From assembly GCA_035041965.1 (NCBI GenBank), contig JAPYMA010001481.1, positions 62,001 to 126,000 of the forward strand: a DNA stretch of 64,000 nucleotides. Direction: 5' to 3'. Below are positions 38,601 through 50,342 of this stretch, piece after piece (within the stretch, counting starts at the first letter, position 1; each line of letters opens with the position of its first letter). The DNA is from Anisakis pegreffii (lineage: Eukaryota > Nematoda > Chromadorea > Rhabditida > Anisakidae). Made by a program: the position numbers and the translations under genes. The notes under the pieces are model-generated. The model saw only the letters and a list, made by a program, of their open reading frames with translations, was not told where the DNA came from and made no database searches.

Positions 38601-41485
38601 AATGCATCAACATCTTCTTGTAATTATGAATGAAATGAATTCACATGGATTATGTTGTGTTATGCATGTGCATTTATGTAATTGCAGACGTCCGGAGAGG
38701 GGTAATGAAGAGATAATCGCGGAAACAATGAACGCTGCAGATCGCATTCCCGCTTACGCTTCTGTTGATGATCGTGTCAGTAAAGATGTGTCGTCTTTAG
38801 GAGGTAAGTCACTCTTTATTAGTTATGTTCATTTAAGAGGTTATCTGTGATCGTTTCTGAAGCACTTTGTTGGATGCTGTTGTCATCTCTGCATCATCAA
38901 GAAACCGAAGAAATTCAGGTTCTTTGACTGATTAGAGTAATTGGCTTGACGACGTGTCTATAGTTGTTTTGACTTCTTGCCCATGTAGGCGCAATTTTTC
39001 GTTCTTAATCGTGCATTGATTTGAATTCAATGAGAATTGTCAGTCATTTTCGGTAATCGTTGCGTTACAAAAATAAATAAAAGCGTTTTCTGAAAATCTG
39101 TAAATAATTCACAAAATGCTGAAAATTCGAAATATGAGATGAAATGACGTTTTGACGACACTCTTTTTTTAAGCAATTCCCCTCCGACGCCGTATTGACG
39201 TTTATTATCGTCGTAAATCAATGCGACCAGCCTATTTCAATCGAACGAGGTATCAAATGAAGTTTTTTTGGAATTGTTTTTTTTGTTGTTTATTTTGGGA
39301 AAGTATTTGATCTGATTAGTCAGTTAGAAAATTTTCCATTAGTTTGTGATCGGATCTTCAGAAAGGTATTCAGTTGAGTCGCAATTTGAAACTTAAACGT
39401 TTTCAGTTGGGAGCAGGCACCGTGGATTACATATCTGCAGACTAAGCAAGCATCGAAAATGAGCGATGAATCGAGAAAGCGAAAGCGAGATGCCACAAAC
39501 AACTCGTCGATTCGAGATCATTCCTACAGCCCGTTGAGGAAGGCACGTCGTAATAGTTGTGTACGTTTTGTAATTGTACATACGTTCGTTCAATTATTAT
39601 CCGTTATCACGCTGCCATTTTTGTGCAGCTTTAGCTGTTAAAGATAGCTTAAAGAAGGAGTAGCGTACTATTAAAAATAACTTTTTGCCTTATTCGGAGG
39701 CTATCGTTCGAATATGCGGAACCGATGGCCATATCGGTATCTGTTATTTTAGCCAAAAATAATGCTGGTGATAGTTATGATGGTAATATTCATAGTAATG
39801 GTAATGATTCGGTGAGGTTTATATGAATGCAGCAAAGTTTCAGTCGAGTAGCAATCGACGACGAGTTTCGTTGTTGAAACATGCCGGAAGTCGTTTAGTG
39901 CGCAGATCGCTCGATTACAAACGGTACGGAGAGAGGATGCAGCGTAAAAATAAGGTGTTGTATGGTAATAACGCTAATAACAACAACGCAGCGTATGCGT
40001 GCTCGTCAACAGGAGGCTTCGGTATGGCATCAGCACTCAATCATAATCATCAGAACATTACTGATGTTGATGCGGCAATGTCGAGTGATTATTGTATCGA
40101 TGGTACTATTGTTGGGCTACCGCAAAAAATCGACTATAAAGAAATAACAATTCCAAAGTAAGTGGTCGATTTGGTTCGTTATGTTATGTGTTGGTTATGC
40201 AGAAATGTTTTGCGTTAATATTACAACGTTCAGCATTGCGTGGCATTTCGATTTTTGCTTTAATGAGTTTGAGGTTCCGAAGTGACCAACCAACCAGCAT
40301 TCAAATTAATGAGCAAGATTTCGAAATTATGAGCAAGATTTCGAAAAAATTTGAATTCTGTTGGAATTTTGTGAGAAAGATGATTGTATTATTCTCTTTC
40401 CGAGTTCTAATTCGGGGACAGTGATTTGAAATTTTGTATGTGTTTGTAAACAATGAATTATGGGGAACTTTTCAGATGGAGACGCATTTCGGAGGATATG
40501 CTGACAGTGAAGGCAGAATCTACTTGTATGAGAGCCGCTGAGTTAACGTGTGCTGCCGAGATATCCCGATTACATCTTCCGTACGAATTAAGCGAGAGGA
40601 AACGTTTCCAACAGTACAGGTTCGTGTTGTAGTCATCTTATCACGTTGCCATTTGTCATTCGGTTCTATGTCTCATCGAAATTTTGTATTTTTGAGAATT
40701 TCAGTACATTGATTTTCATCGCAATATATATATTGATACCACATATCTACACTATGAAATCGTTTCTACTCGCTTCAATAGTTAACAATTTTTAGATTCC
40801 GAATTTGTTTGTTAATTATGTCAAGGTGTATGTGACAGATGTATTTTAAGTTGTCATTGTGAAGTGTTATGATAATTATGAACCGATGAGATTAGAACGA
40901 CGATGAGATGTCAAATTAAACTGATGAAAACTTGAGGTGACACATGGAAAAGATTTTAAAAAATTCAAAATTTTCAGAGATACGGTTGCCTCAAAAGCGT
41001 TGTCTAGTAATGGTAACAACAACAGTACCACATCAAAATTATCCGGTGCTGCAAATCATAACAGCAGCAGTAAAATATCTGGAAGTTCAGCTGCTCATTC
41101 GCAGTCGAAGAACGTTGCACCGCATTCCCAATCAAAAATGTCACAGCATATAGTTGGAGGTGGTGCCGCCAGGTTGAGTATATCACCGAACTCGACGCAT
41201 ACGGCCGGTAATTATTCTCCATCAACCACAGCCACAACAAGCACGACGGGAACAATCCCGAGTCCAGCTGCACCTCATCAGTCATCTACAGCTACAGCCA
41301 TATTTCATTTCGATGAAGAACACTCAAACTCGAATTCTGCCTGGTTGACGGACAATTGTGCAGTGAGTAGTGCTAGTGGTGCTGTGGCAACAGTGCCCGT
41401 CTACGACAGGCCCTCGGTTGTAAGACCATATTCACCGAGGTTGTTCCCACTGCCCGCAACTCTTATTCATAGGCATCTCACATAA
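32647..41485 (+). CDS. KANSL1/MSL1-like protein with PEHE domain (NSL histone acetyltransferase complex scaffold)
   Basis: Sixteen exons join in phase to about 1332 aa: 32647-32709, 33285-33521, 33814-35118, 35794-35970, 36116-36300, 36519-36621, 36744-36892, 37151-37333, 37693-37810, 38082-38248, 38688-38803, 39174-39249, 39407-39560, 39844-40157, 40476-40619, 40978-41485. The N-terminal 435-codon exon is Ser/Asn/Gln-rich and disordered. Near residues 1095-1120 lies 'DYKEITIPKWRRISEDML', the PEHE signature (compare YKEILTPSWRE in human KANSL1). 'MAILLRRFKKYWKVRN', the acidic ASDPDATESSTDEEEDE and the C-terminal SPRLFPLP also resemble KANSL1. PEHE proteins scaffold the MYST acetyltransferase MOF/KAT8 in the nucleus and promote histone H4 acetylation. 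Exons 6 and 12 use AAG acceptors. The short N-terminal exon is the least certain; MSL1 is the alternative family assignment. Confidence 0.82.
35205..35650. mobile_element. Candidate non-autonomous hAT-like element remnant in a KANSL1-like intron
   Basis: A GC-rich string 'cagtgatcgcaactggcgga' leads into a ccgcgggc / ggcccg pair. ctggcggacc (35219-35228) and ggtccgccag (35263-35272) form a perfect 10-bp inverted repeat enclosing cgggc/gcccg. Another tttggcccgtc occurs near 35560. The 'cagtgntcnncaactggcgg...gcgggc' style of end is familiar from hAT transposons. No transposase frame is present, and the exact ends and target duplication were not resolved. Confidence 0.4.
40305..40350. repeat. 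Short direct duplication in a KANSL1-like intron
   Basis: The string gagcaagatttcgaaa occurs twice in immediate succession (about 20-base period) in the intron after exon 40157. Confidence 0.6.
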
Positions 41486-44400
41486 TCAGTCAGTTACCCA
41501 GTTCAACGAGCTAGTTTGATTCATTCATTTGACCGATCCTTCAGCAGTTGAACGAAGAACGAGGAAAAATTTTCAAAAAAAATTTAATGACGTTCTGTTC
41601 ATTTGGCATTCAAATGTTTATTTCGTTGTTCAGTTTGGACACCTTTTTTTGAATTCTTGCCTTTATGTTTCATGACGATTTTTGTGTGCAGATGAAGGTT
41701 TTCTGACCAAAAATATCTCCAACAGAGTAAGGGATTCGGTTGCCGTTATTCTGCTCTTACCTCCACCCTCATTCCCTTCTCTTCGTAGTTACTGACTTGA
41801 TTACTTCACCCTCCAGTTCATCGTACTTTTTAGTCGTCTGACTCATCAACATATTTCCTCATGTCACATTTTTTTCTCACTCACTCACTCTTCTTGTTGG
41901 TCTCTTCTACGTGTGTTCAGTTTGAATATAGATTTAAGTTTGATTGTTTGCTCTTGGCTAAGATTTTAATTTTGATAATCGTTTGTGGTGAATATATTTG
42001 AGGTTTTTGCGTGACAATGTTATTGTTCGGTATATGCAGGTGTTGAAATTGTTGATTATAATTGTTAATTTGATGTTGTTGTTATGGTTGGTTTTGGACT
42101 GCTCGTGTACGTCAACTGAGTAATGGGTTTTGTCGTTGATTTTTTGTTATTCCTTCGTCTGTTCTCTAAGATATATTATGTTAATTATACTGTTGTGTAA
42201 CATTTTATGGTGTTATTATTATGATGATGTCCCATATTCGTTTATTGATCCGAATTCAACAGATTATTTGAATATTGATCGAAACATAACGATTTTACTG
42301 GGAAACATTAGCCTTGAGCCATCCATCCGATTTTGCGTTCGTTGCTGGATTTTATGCGTGGTTTGGTGATGAAGATATTTGAGAGTATGTTTAAAATGAG
42401 TGAATTTATTGATTTCATTGATTTTAACTCATTATTTTCCTCAACATTCCAGCAATGTGTGCTTGAGATGTGAACTGAGAAAGTTTTTTTAGGTGCTCGG
42501 AAGAAAAGACCAAAAAATAGTTTTCATGCAACGATGTTCTCTGCTTGAAAGATGTTTTTAACTGTTTTTTAGAGCTGAAATTCTTTCGTGGTGGGTATGT
42601 TTGATGATGATGAAAATTGACGTTCACTTCAGACTTTGTTTTGTCTGCTCAGAGTGATCAACGTATGCAGCAGGTGTTATCAGTTTTTGAAGGTGGGATG
42701 GACGGGCGTTGAGTGTGATTTTTATCTGATTCATCGCATTGCATGCACTCTCATATGTAATCATCTCATCAAAATATTTACTAGTGAGATTTTTATAAAA
42801 GTGAATTGAATCGTGTCGCTGAACATTTTTAAAAGTTCACAAATTGCGACTGAAATTATTCGGAAAGCTTTCGATAAATATTCAATCTTCTCTATTTTAT
42901 GGTTTCGCAGAGTTTAGCTGTCCTCAGTTCTCCTTCAATCTTTTCGAATGCTGTAAAATCTTGTGAAATTGGCGACTGATCAAACATTTTGAAATGTTTG
43001 TTGATTAAGGCGAACTCTAACACTTAAGTTCATCTGATCAAGGAAATTTTGCTGCTTCTATGAGAATTTCATTCTTAAAGATTGGAAGAGCACAAATTTC
43101 ATTGCGTTTATTCTTGAATTTAAAGAAAAGTGCACAATTGTTCGATGAGTGGAATTCATGCTATGATCGTTAACTGTTCTATCAAATAATCTCGGAGACA
43201 ACCTCGTTTTTCCAACATCATTCTACATGTTCTTCTCCAATGTAATTGTATAATATCTGCTGACTGTTTTTTAAAAACCCATAAATAATTAAATATTTTC
43301 GACGAAAAATTTTGTGTGTTTTATAGTGACGATAAATTGATGTGCCGATGGTCTCTTCTCAATGTTAAGTGTTACGTGTTTACTCAACTCCTCTGTTTTT
43401 TGTGTGGAAAAGTACTTTTCTTGTTCAGTTTTCATCTATTGTCTCATTTTTGTGGTTCTCATTATACTTCTTTCCCGTGTATTGCACATTTCTCGTGATG
43501 CTGAAAACATGATTGATGTAATTTTCGCAAAACTTGTTTCTTCTCATCAAATTTTAATCTCTGTGAGAATTTTGATCAGAAATTTCCTCAAGTTTGGTGA
43601 ATTAAACTGATTACCCTCATAAGTTTGAGTGGATTCTTGTAATGAAGAATTATTTTGTATGCTGTAAAATTCATGATCCGCTTGAATTCCAAATTTATTC
43701 TTATTAATTAAGCGGATATGAAACTGACTCCGAACGGATATGACTAAAATTCAGGTGCATAGTGCCCGTTGCCGAATTAGTCGTTTTGTGAGTGTCATGC
43801 CACAAATGGATAAATGCAAAATAATTGTTGATATTTTCGGATATTGAGGAGAACACATGCATCATCCATTCAACGAATCCCAAAATATATTCATCCTTTC
43901 TGGTCTGTGCATATATCAGGTCTATCTGATTATTCCGCATTTTATACTCTCCGTTGGATTATCTCCTTTGTTGTTGTTGTTATAATATTCTGTTTGGATT
44001 TATTCCTTGAGAATCGCGTCAATGTTCGTTTATGTAATATATTATATTCGTTCCTGATCAACACGTATATTATTCCGTTCGCAATTTGGTATGTCCATTG
44101 GTTGACAGCAGTTCCAATTTTGCTCGTTTTTTCGTTCATCTTCTATTATTTGGCTGGTGGTACGACGTTTAGAGACATTTGATCTGATTGAATATCTTGA
44201 TGTTGTTGTTATCGTGATTATAGTGTTGTTACTGTTTACATAACCAACATTGTTATCATTAGGATTTGTAGCGTTAATTGCGACGGTTTTCTCGTGTATA
44301 GTTGTTCTATTGATATGAATGATTAACCGTTGTGTGAGTTGACTTTTTGTGTTCTTTAAATTTTTCGTTTTTATTCTCTGTTTTCTTCGATTGATTCTGT

Positions 44401-45250
44401 TTTTTAATGACGATGATTAGAATTAATAAAATGATTTTTTAAAACACATTCTACAGCGGTCATTAAATTTAATTCGAAATTTTATTTGCAGTAGGCGTTT
44501 TATCGTCGCTCTTGTGCTATTTTCATATCGTCTTTTTTTTCATTTTTTGTTCACAAGAAGCTGATGGGATTTGGTTGTGTACAATTAAATTGATTACAAT
44601 TAGTGGTGATTTTTGGCGATCCGATCTAATCTGTCATTCTTTTATTGTTATTGTGATATCATTATTAAAGTTATTATTTTATTGCTCTGGTTTTCAAAAG
44701 TTCGTATTACTGTTGGTGTTGTGATGTTTCTATCAATATTATAGTTATTAATAGTTAGGATAATATTTGCAACTACAAACCTGATGATTAACAACACCGC
44801 AATGAATTAATTCGTTTAGGTGTGATGGCGGCATTCGTCAAATAGCCTAAGCGGCGGCTGTTCTGCATTGATTTTTTTCTCGATGAGATGGGTTTACTAA
44901 ATTTTATGATGGTGTTGTTTAAAATTTTGTTTACTGGTTTTATGATGTGGACGGAAGGAGTCAGGGAAGGTCGGTAGTTTCGTATGGTGATTCATGGGAA
45001 GGCATTCATTCCGTTCTCATGATTGACATTCAAGTCGATGTGACGACGTCATCATTGAAGTGGTCTTTCTAATTGATCCATTTCCAATATGGACAATGGA
45101 ACATCTTATCACCCACCTGTTGTGCACCTAAAATTTATATATAATTTTCGCAGCATGTTATTATAACTTGTACTGCTTTGCTTATCAATAGTTGATCATA
45201 TATATCCATATATCCACCTAAAATCAGGTACATCCATATCATGTGTTTCC
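41486..45250. other. T/G-rich gene-poor region downstream of the KANSL1-like gene
   Basis: The plus strand is strikingly rich in T and G and poor in C and A, with several T-rich open frames (42130-42369, 43316-43610, 43844-44182) that translate to hydrophobic, low-complexity peptides. No exon with acceptable splice context and domain was found. Part may be a long 3' untranslated region. Confidence 0.4.
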
Positions 45251-45251
45251 G

Positions 45252-45310
45252 AATTTGACAGTTTCGTAGTGGATATACAAAATGTATATCCACTACGAGA
45301 CTGTCAAATT
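45252..45310. repeat. 27-bp inverted repeat with 5-base loop (hairpin)
   Basis: Left arm 45252-45278 and right arm 45284-45310 are complementary at 26 of 27 positions. The one exception becomes a G-U pair in plus-strand RNA, so the RNA arm is fully paired. The loop is aaaat and the stem centre contains cgtagtggatatac. The size is compatible with a microRNA-like precursor core, a cruciform or a tiny MITE; nothing in the flanks decides which. Confidence 0.8.
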
Positions 45311-46434
45311 TGTTCGAGATCCGATGAAAATTTCGATAGTTAGCAGATGTTCATGAAAGAATTTAAAAGCAACACTGAATCGGAAACCTTTGCTAGTAGT
45401 ACTGTGAACAGTTTTGATAATTATCATCATGAAATAACGGTAGTGATAATAAGAAGAATGCGTTGGTAAGAATAGCGTTAGATTATTGGATAATCGTAAT
45501 AAATTAAATAGTGTTAAGCGAATAAATTCGTGAATGCTAACGTAAGTGATCACAGTAAATTATTGCAGTGATAATAATAATAACAATAGAGATGGCCCAG
45601 AAATTGTAAGTTTTCGAACGAAAATCGCAGACAATTTTATTAATGAGCAATTTACGAATTCGCAATTTCAAGAGGCAGTTGAATAATGTTGCTGACGATG
45701 AGTTATTTATGTGAGTGCATATCGATGGTGTCGTTGGTTGAATGGAGTACAGTAGTTTTCATGTTTGCTCTCAAATTCTGTAAAGACATGTGAATAAATA
45801 AAGCTGACTGCATAGACATTCACAAAACACGTAAAACAAGCTGTCATATATCATCACATGAATTATTATTATTTGTTTTATTTGAAGTGTGTCGTCTCGT
45901 TGCATTCATCATTTGGAGTTGTTGTTGAGCACTTTTGCGAGTTGTTATTCCTTAATCATTTCTGTAAAACTTTTCTCCACAATCACATTCTCATTATTTC
46001 TTCGATTTTCAGCTCATTTACTTTCATTCATTTTCATTTTTCGAGTTTGCTCATCTTTACGTTTCATTCAACTTTTTCATATCTTCTAATCTTGTTTTAA
46101 CGTCTTATACCAGTCGTTTGACGGATGTCATAATTTTAATGCGTTTATTCGTAGCGATTTACGTGTTCGTTAGGCGATATAATCTTACATTGGTTTGGCT
46201 GGCGCAAATTCATTTCATTGAATACAGTATAGAATTGTTATTTGCTTTACAGAGATTTGTAAAGTGTTACGAATTTATGCTATAGTTTAACATTAACAGT
46301 TATTAAAAGGTAACTGCTTGTCGATGAAGTTAACATTTGCGCTGTGATGTTTTGAGTGATTTCATCGATTGATTTCTTTTTCCAATTCGTTTCCATGAAA
46401 GTATATGTTCTAAATAAAATACAATGCATTTCAG
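45311..46434. other. Upstream region of the Ly-6-like gene
   Basis: AT-rich sequence without a supported exon; it holds an aataaa near 45794. It ends at the TTTCAG (46429-46434) before the Ly-6-like start. Confidence 0.4.
46429..46434 (+). promoter_or_regulatory. Candidate splice (trans- or 5'UTR) acceptor of the Ly-6-like gene
   Basis: TTTCAG lies 48 bases before the ATG at 46483 with no intervening ATG, giving a short leader of the kind made by trans-splicing or a 5'UTR intron. Confidence 0.4.
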
Positions 46435-46482
46435 GTACAATTTTTATATTTGTTGCGTCGTACGTTTGGAAGTCGTTTAAAA

Positions 46483-47902
46483 ATGTTGAAAATTACGATT
46501 GCCTTTACGATCTTATCTGCTTTTAGTGCTGTTCTCATGTAGGTTTTTGATTTGCTTCAATTTGATTTTACTCAACATTTCCGTAAATATTGCAACGAAC
46601 CTTGAGCAATGTTGCATTTAGAAGTTTATTTGCATCCCTTTTTCGAGAGAATACGAATGAAATGTGAATTTTGTATTTTTAGAGTTGCTCAAATGAAATG
46701 TTATCAGTGCAATTCACAGAAAGAATCCGATTGTGAATCAAGTGATGCTGAAGTACTGAAGAAATATTCCAAAGATTGTGTTGTCCTCAAAGAGGGTACT
46801 TACAAGGGAAAAGAGCCAATCGCATGCCGTAAACTTGTTCAAGTATGCCACTAGATTATATCCGTTTCGTATTGAACATTAGCGGTGTTAATGATTGTGC
46901 ATCCGTCGAATCCTGTTCTGAACGCTGTTCATATTCAGCGGTTAATCGAATCTCATTGAACAAACAAGTGCATTATATGTATTTGAAATGTTCTAGAGCG
47001 AGAGTACTTGTTTTTGCATTATCTAATTGGTTTACTGCTTGAAAAGACCATCAAAGACATCTATGGGATGAAATGATCTTCATTCAATGGGTTATAAATT
47101 GATAAAGTATGATTTATTGCTATCGGATTAGCTGATTGATATAATCGCAGAATTAAAGGATATTGATTCGTCTCGTCGAGTTGTTCGCGAGTGTGCGTAC
47201 ACCGGTGATAAGAACTTGGACGGTATGCGTAAGCAAGGCAATAAAGGTGTTAAAGTGTTGTTTTATCAGTGCCAGAATACTGATCAAGTTGGTTTTTAAT
47301 TGGTGCATTTATCATTGGATTGCGAATATTACATTCACGAATGATCAGATCATAAGGCTTGTAGTGATTGAAGTTGAGATATTTGAAATTACATATGACA
47401 AAATGATATCGATAAATTTGATGTAAAGTAGATTAATTCGAGTGGCAATGTTAAATGGAATACATCAGCAAAATTATTGATTAATTTTGAGATTCATTCA
47501 TTTGAAAGGGCGATAAAGTCATATCTCGGCAAAAATCTTGACCGAATGTTGCGGGTGGGCGCATTTTTGTCGATGCGTCGTTGTAGACTTCTCTTTTTAT
47601 ATTAGCAGTAAATGTTTGAGTGCAATTAAGCAGTCTTTTGACGGACCACATTGCAAATTTCTCATTTCGATAGCAACAGTTGATCAGCAATATCATTCAG
47701 TTAAAGGCCTTGAACGTATTTGCCGTGATCCGTACATACATATTTGTATTTTTTGATTGTAAAACTCAATGTTGGACTGTGAAAATTTATTTCACACTTA
47801 TTGCAGAGTACACCGTGTAATGGTGGCACATCGTTAGTATTTGCAAGTACCACGGTTTTGACAGCGATCGTTTCGGGGATTGTGTTCGTGATGCAACACT
47901 AA
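46483..47902 (+). CDS. Ly-6/uPAR (quiver-like) small GPI-anchored or membrane protein
   Basis: Four exons (46483-46538, 46683-46842, 47159-47287, 47807-47902) fit in phase and encode 146 aa. Residues 1-22 form a signal peptide (MLKITIAFTILSAFSAVLIV). The mature part starts KCYQCNSQKESDC and has eight cysteines in all, the last within PCNGG, the usual C-terminal Cys-Asn of the Ly-6 three-finger fold. A C-terminal hydrophobic stretch (TVLTAIVSGIVFVMQH) ends the protein directly, as for GPI-attachment signals. Nematode members also share 'RVVRECAYTGDKN' and FYQCQNTDQ-like segments. Such proteins sit on the outer cell surface; several modulate ion channels or receptors, but the ligand here cannot be inferred. 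Exon 3 uses an AAG acceptor (aattaaag), because the upstream CAG would break phase and open on TAA. A polyadenylation signal follows at 48101. Confidence 0.85.
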
Positions 47903-48100
47903 ATCACTCTTCTTCATCACCTCATCGTGCTCACTGCTCCTCATCCGTACCACTCATCATTCATCATTCAGAAATTCGATCCAACTGTTGTCTGTCGGCC
48001 ATTTCGATCATCAATTTCAATGCGAATAATTCGCTTTCCGAATGCGGTCGACGTTGTTCATTTATTCAAAAAGCCTTCATTTGAAAGGTTTTGCAAATGC

Positions 48101-48106
48101 AATAAA
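48101..48106 (+). terminator. Polyadenylation signal of the Ly-6-like gene
   Basis: AATAAA lies 199 bases past the stop codon, followed by a GAA-repeat stretch. It is the first canonical signal downstream on this strand. Confidence 0.5.
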
Positions 48107-49659
48107 GAAGAAGAAGAAGAATGAAATTTTTGTGATGATTTTCGATTTCAATTTTTGCAATTGAAAATTATTTCTTCAGTGATTCATTTTCTTGTGAAGT
48201 GAATCTGTGCAATCTCATTTCCATTTCTCTTTTAATTTCAAATCGCACTTCCATTTTCTAATCATCAAGTCTTTACAATTGGCTTCTGCTTTTATACATT
48301 CGCTCTGTCTAGCATTTGCTCTATTGATTAGTATTTGCGTTTTAACGTTCTTCATTTTTGTTTATTCAGCAATTGATTCATTTGTACGCAGTCGTTTATT
48401 ACTGTTGAATCGTTCTTTATTTGATGCTCAAACACAAACATTTGCGCATAAGATGACCTGTAGTGCGTTGTTGTTTTATTGAATGAATGTTAGAGATAAG
48501 TTGAACAACGATAATGTCTTGTTGTCGAAAGAGTGAGTTTCTGTTGCAGGGGTTGGCCGCCGATGGAATGCTGCGTTTTTAGTGAGGAAATTTCTTGCTA
48601 TCAGGAAGATAGTGCACAATAGAAATCGTGAAATTGTCCTCAAGCACTGAACTAGATGATGAGCTTGAGAAGAAATGTGTGTATTTTCAAAATGAATTCA
48701 TTAGAGGAGTTGAAAAGTGTTTGTACTTAATTTCTTAAATCAATTCAGAATTAGGTGACGCATAGACCGTTTTGCCACCAATTCGCGGCCGTATGTAAGG
48801 AAGTATTTGATGTGCACAAAACGTTTTCTTGTCAAAGCCACTTATTTCTAATGATTTCTGTTTGTGTACTTTTGAAAAGTAGAGGATAATCATTCGTCGA
48901 TGTGTGTATAATTTTCTCTAGCAATCACAATATTGTGTTAAGTTCATGTATTTAACGTTTAAGAGAAGTTTTGAACATTCAGTTGTCATCTTCCATATTG
49001 CCATATAAACGCAGTCATGATATATATGCATTTTTGTTTAGTCATTAGTGTATTTTTATTACATTTGCATTTTGTGTCACTATTTATTCATTTTGTACGT
49101 ATAACACGTTTGAGATTACTTACAAATAGTAGTGAAAATTGATATAATTTATTCGAGATTATTAAATTTTGTAACATTTATCGTGCGCATTTCATGGATT
49201 AAAGTTGCAATCATTTTCATTTATGTTAATATTGGAATCAATCGCATTATGCAGTATAATCGTAGTTTATGCATTATTATTATTGTAGCGTTTTATATGT
49301 CGAATAAATAACTTCTTAAAATCAAATAAACCTAAATAAAGTGTAGTGGAGTGCACCGTTGATGATTGTTTTAAATTGATTATGAGAAAAGCTGTAATGT
49401 TCGTGTGAAGACGAAATTATCGCAAGGATGGTCGTAATCGAGAAGATAAGGATGATGGACAGGACGACGTTCAACAAGTTATTGATAATAAAAATAGCTC
49501 GATAATGAAGTTACCCACAGGTCGTATAGAATAGAACTACTACTCTACCAGAAAACAAATGGGTGCGAGTGGTGAAAATTATCATTCTATACGAGTGTAC
49601 ATTCAGTTGTGAACCGTATATGGCAAACAGATGAGTGACCCTTGAACATTCCCTGCGCT
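48107..49659. other. Gene-free region
   Basis: T-rich, with hydrophobic low-complexity open frames (for example 48207-48482). An 11-bp inverted repeat (49522-49532 with 49584-49594) is near the end. No exon was supported. Confidence 0.4.
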
Positions 49660-49760
49660 GATAAGGTTAGCGTATGGAAAGGAGAATGCTGGCGAAGGAA
49701 GAATGTGATATTTTTGATAAGGGACAGGTATAAACTCGTAATGAGTTGTGGCAAATATTT
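49660..49760. repeat. Dispersed repeat A, copy 3
   Basis: Carries gaagaatgtgatatttttga, then taagggacaggtataaactc and gtaatgagt, matching copies at 14385 and 16925 in the same orientation. An 11-bp inverted repeat (tcgtatagaat at 49522-49532, attctatacga at 49584-49594) lies just upstream and may mark a terminal structure of this copy. Confidence 0.5.
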
Positions 49761-49946
49761 GCTAAAATATGCAAAGTTGTTAAAACAAATATCGTTTGTT
49801 AAACTAAATGAATAAAATCTAAAAAGTGGTTTCCGACACTGCGACATTTTGTAGACTGAATGGTACGGCTGTATCAGCGATCAAGCCTAACGAAGATCAA
49901 CCTCCATCGAATAACTGAGTGACTGAGAACAATTTTTGAAATATCG

Positions 49947-50342
49947 ATGCGGGACGTGTTTAAATACATTTTTGGAACCAATATGTTCATTATTAATCAG
50001 AAAGGAGTTAATTCAACAAATTATTGAACAAATCCAAGGAAACAAATTACTCAAATCCAAATTAATATTTCAAATAATGATGCTAATGATCATGCCGCAA
50101 GGGCATACTGCATTTTCTATGCTAACAATAAGGCATCTTGTCATCTCGGGTCTAAGCTTGCATGTGAATATGAAATTCTTGATTCTCAAACAGTTATTTG
50201 CAATGCTTCAAGTCCACTTTATCTCAGTATTAACGTCAAGAATTCAACGGTTTCGGAAATTTCGATTTTTTGCGAAAGAAATGCATTGCATGAGTTATAT
50301 CATTTGAATTTTGAGAAAATCAAAAGTTCAGAGTTTATCTAA
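49947..50342 (+). pseudogene. 132-codon frame with one internal TGA: decayed gene or unrecognised exons
   Basis: ATG at 49947 opens 26 codons, then TGA (50025-50027), then 104 more codons in the same frame to TAA at 50340-50342. The second part looks strongly protein-like: 'ARAYCIFYANNKASCHLGSK', then a Cys-containing ACEYEI and VICNASSPLYLS, and FCERNALHE, with five spaced cysteines as in a secreted domain. No family was recognised. One nonsense codon in an otherwise good frame suggests a recent pseudogene; a small intron or strain-specific stop is possible. Confidence 0.35.

Noticed and set aside
43844..44182. 112-codon hydrophobic frame resembling a multi-pass membrane protein
   Set aside because: Starts at TTG, lies in strongly T-rich DNA where Phe/Leu/Ile/Val frames arise by chance, and has no splice partners or recognisable motif.
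48207..48482. 91-codon frame after the Ly-6-like gene
   Set aside because: T-rich, hydrophobic and low-complexity, downstream of a polyadenylation signal, no family resemblance.
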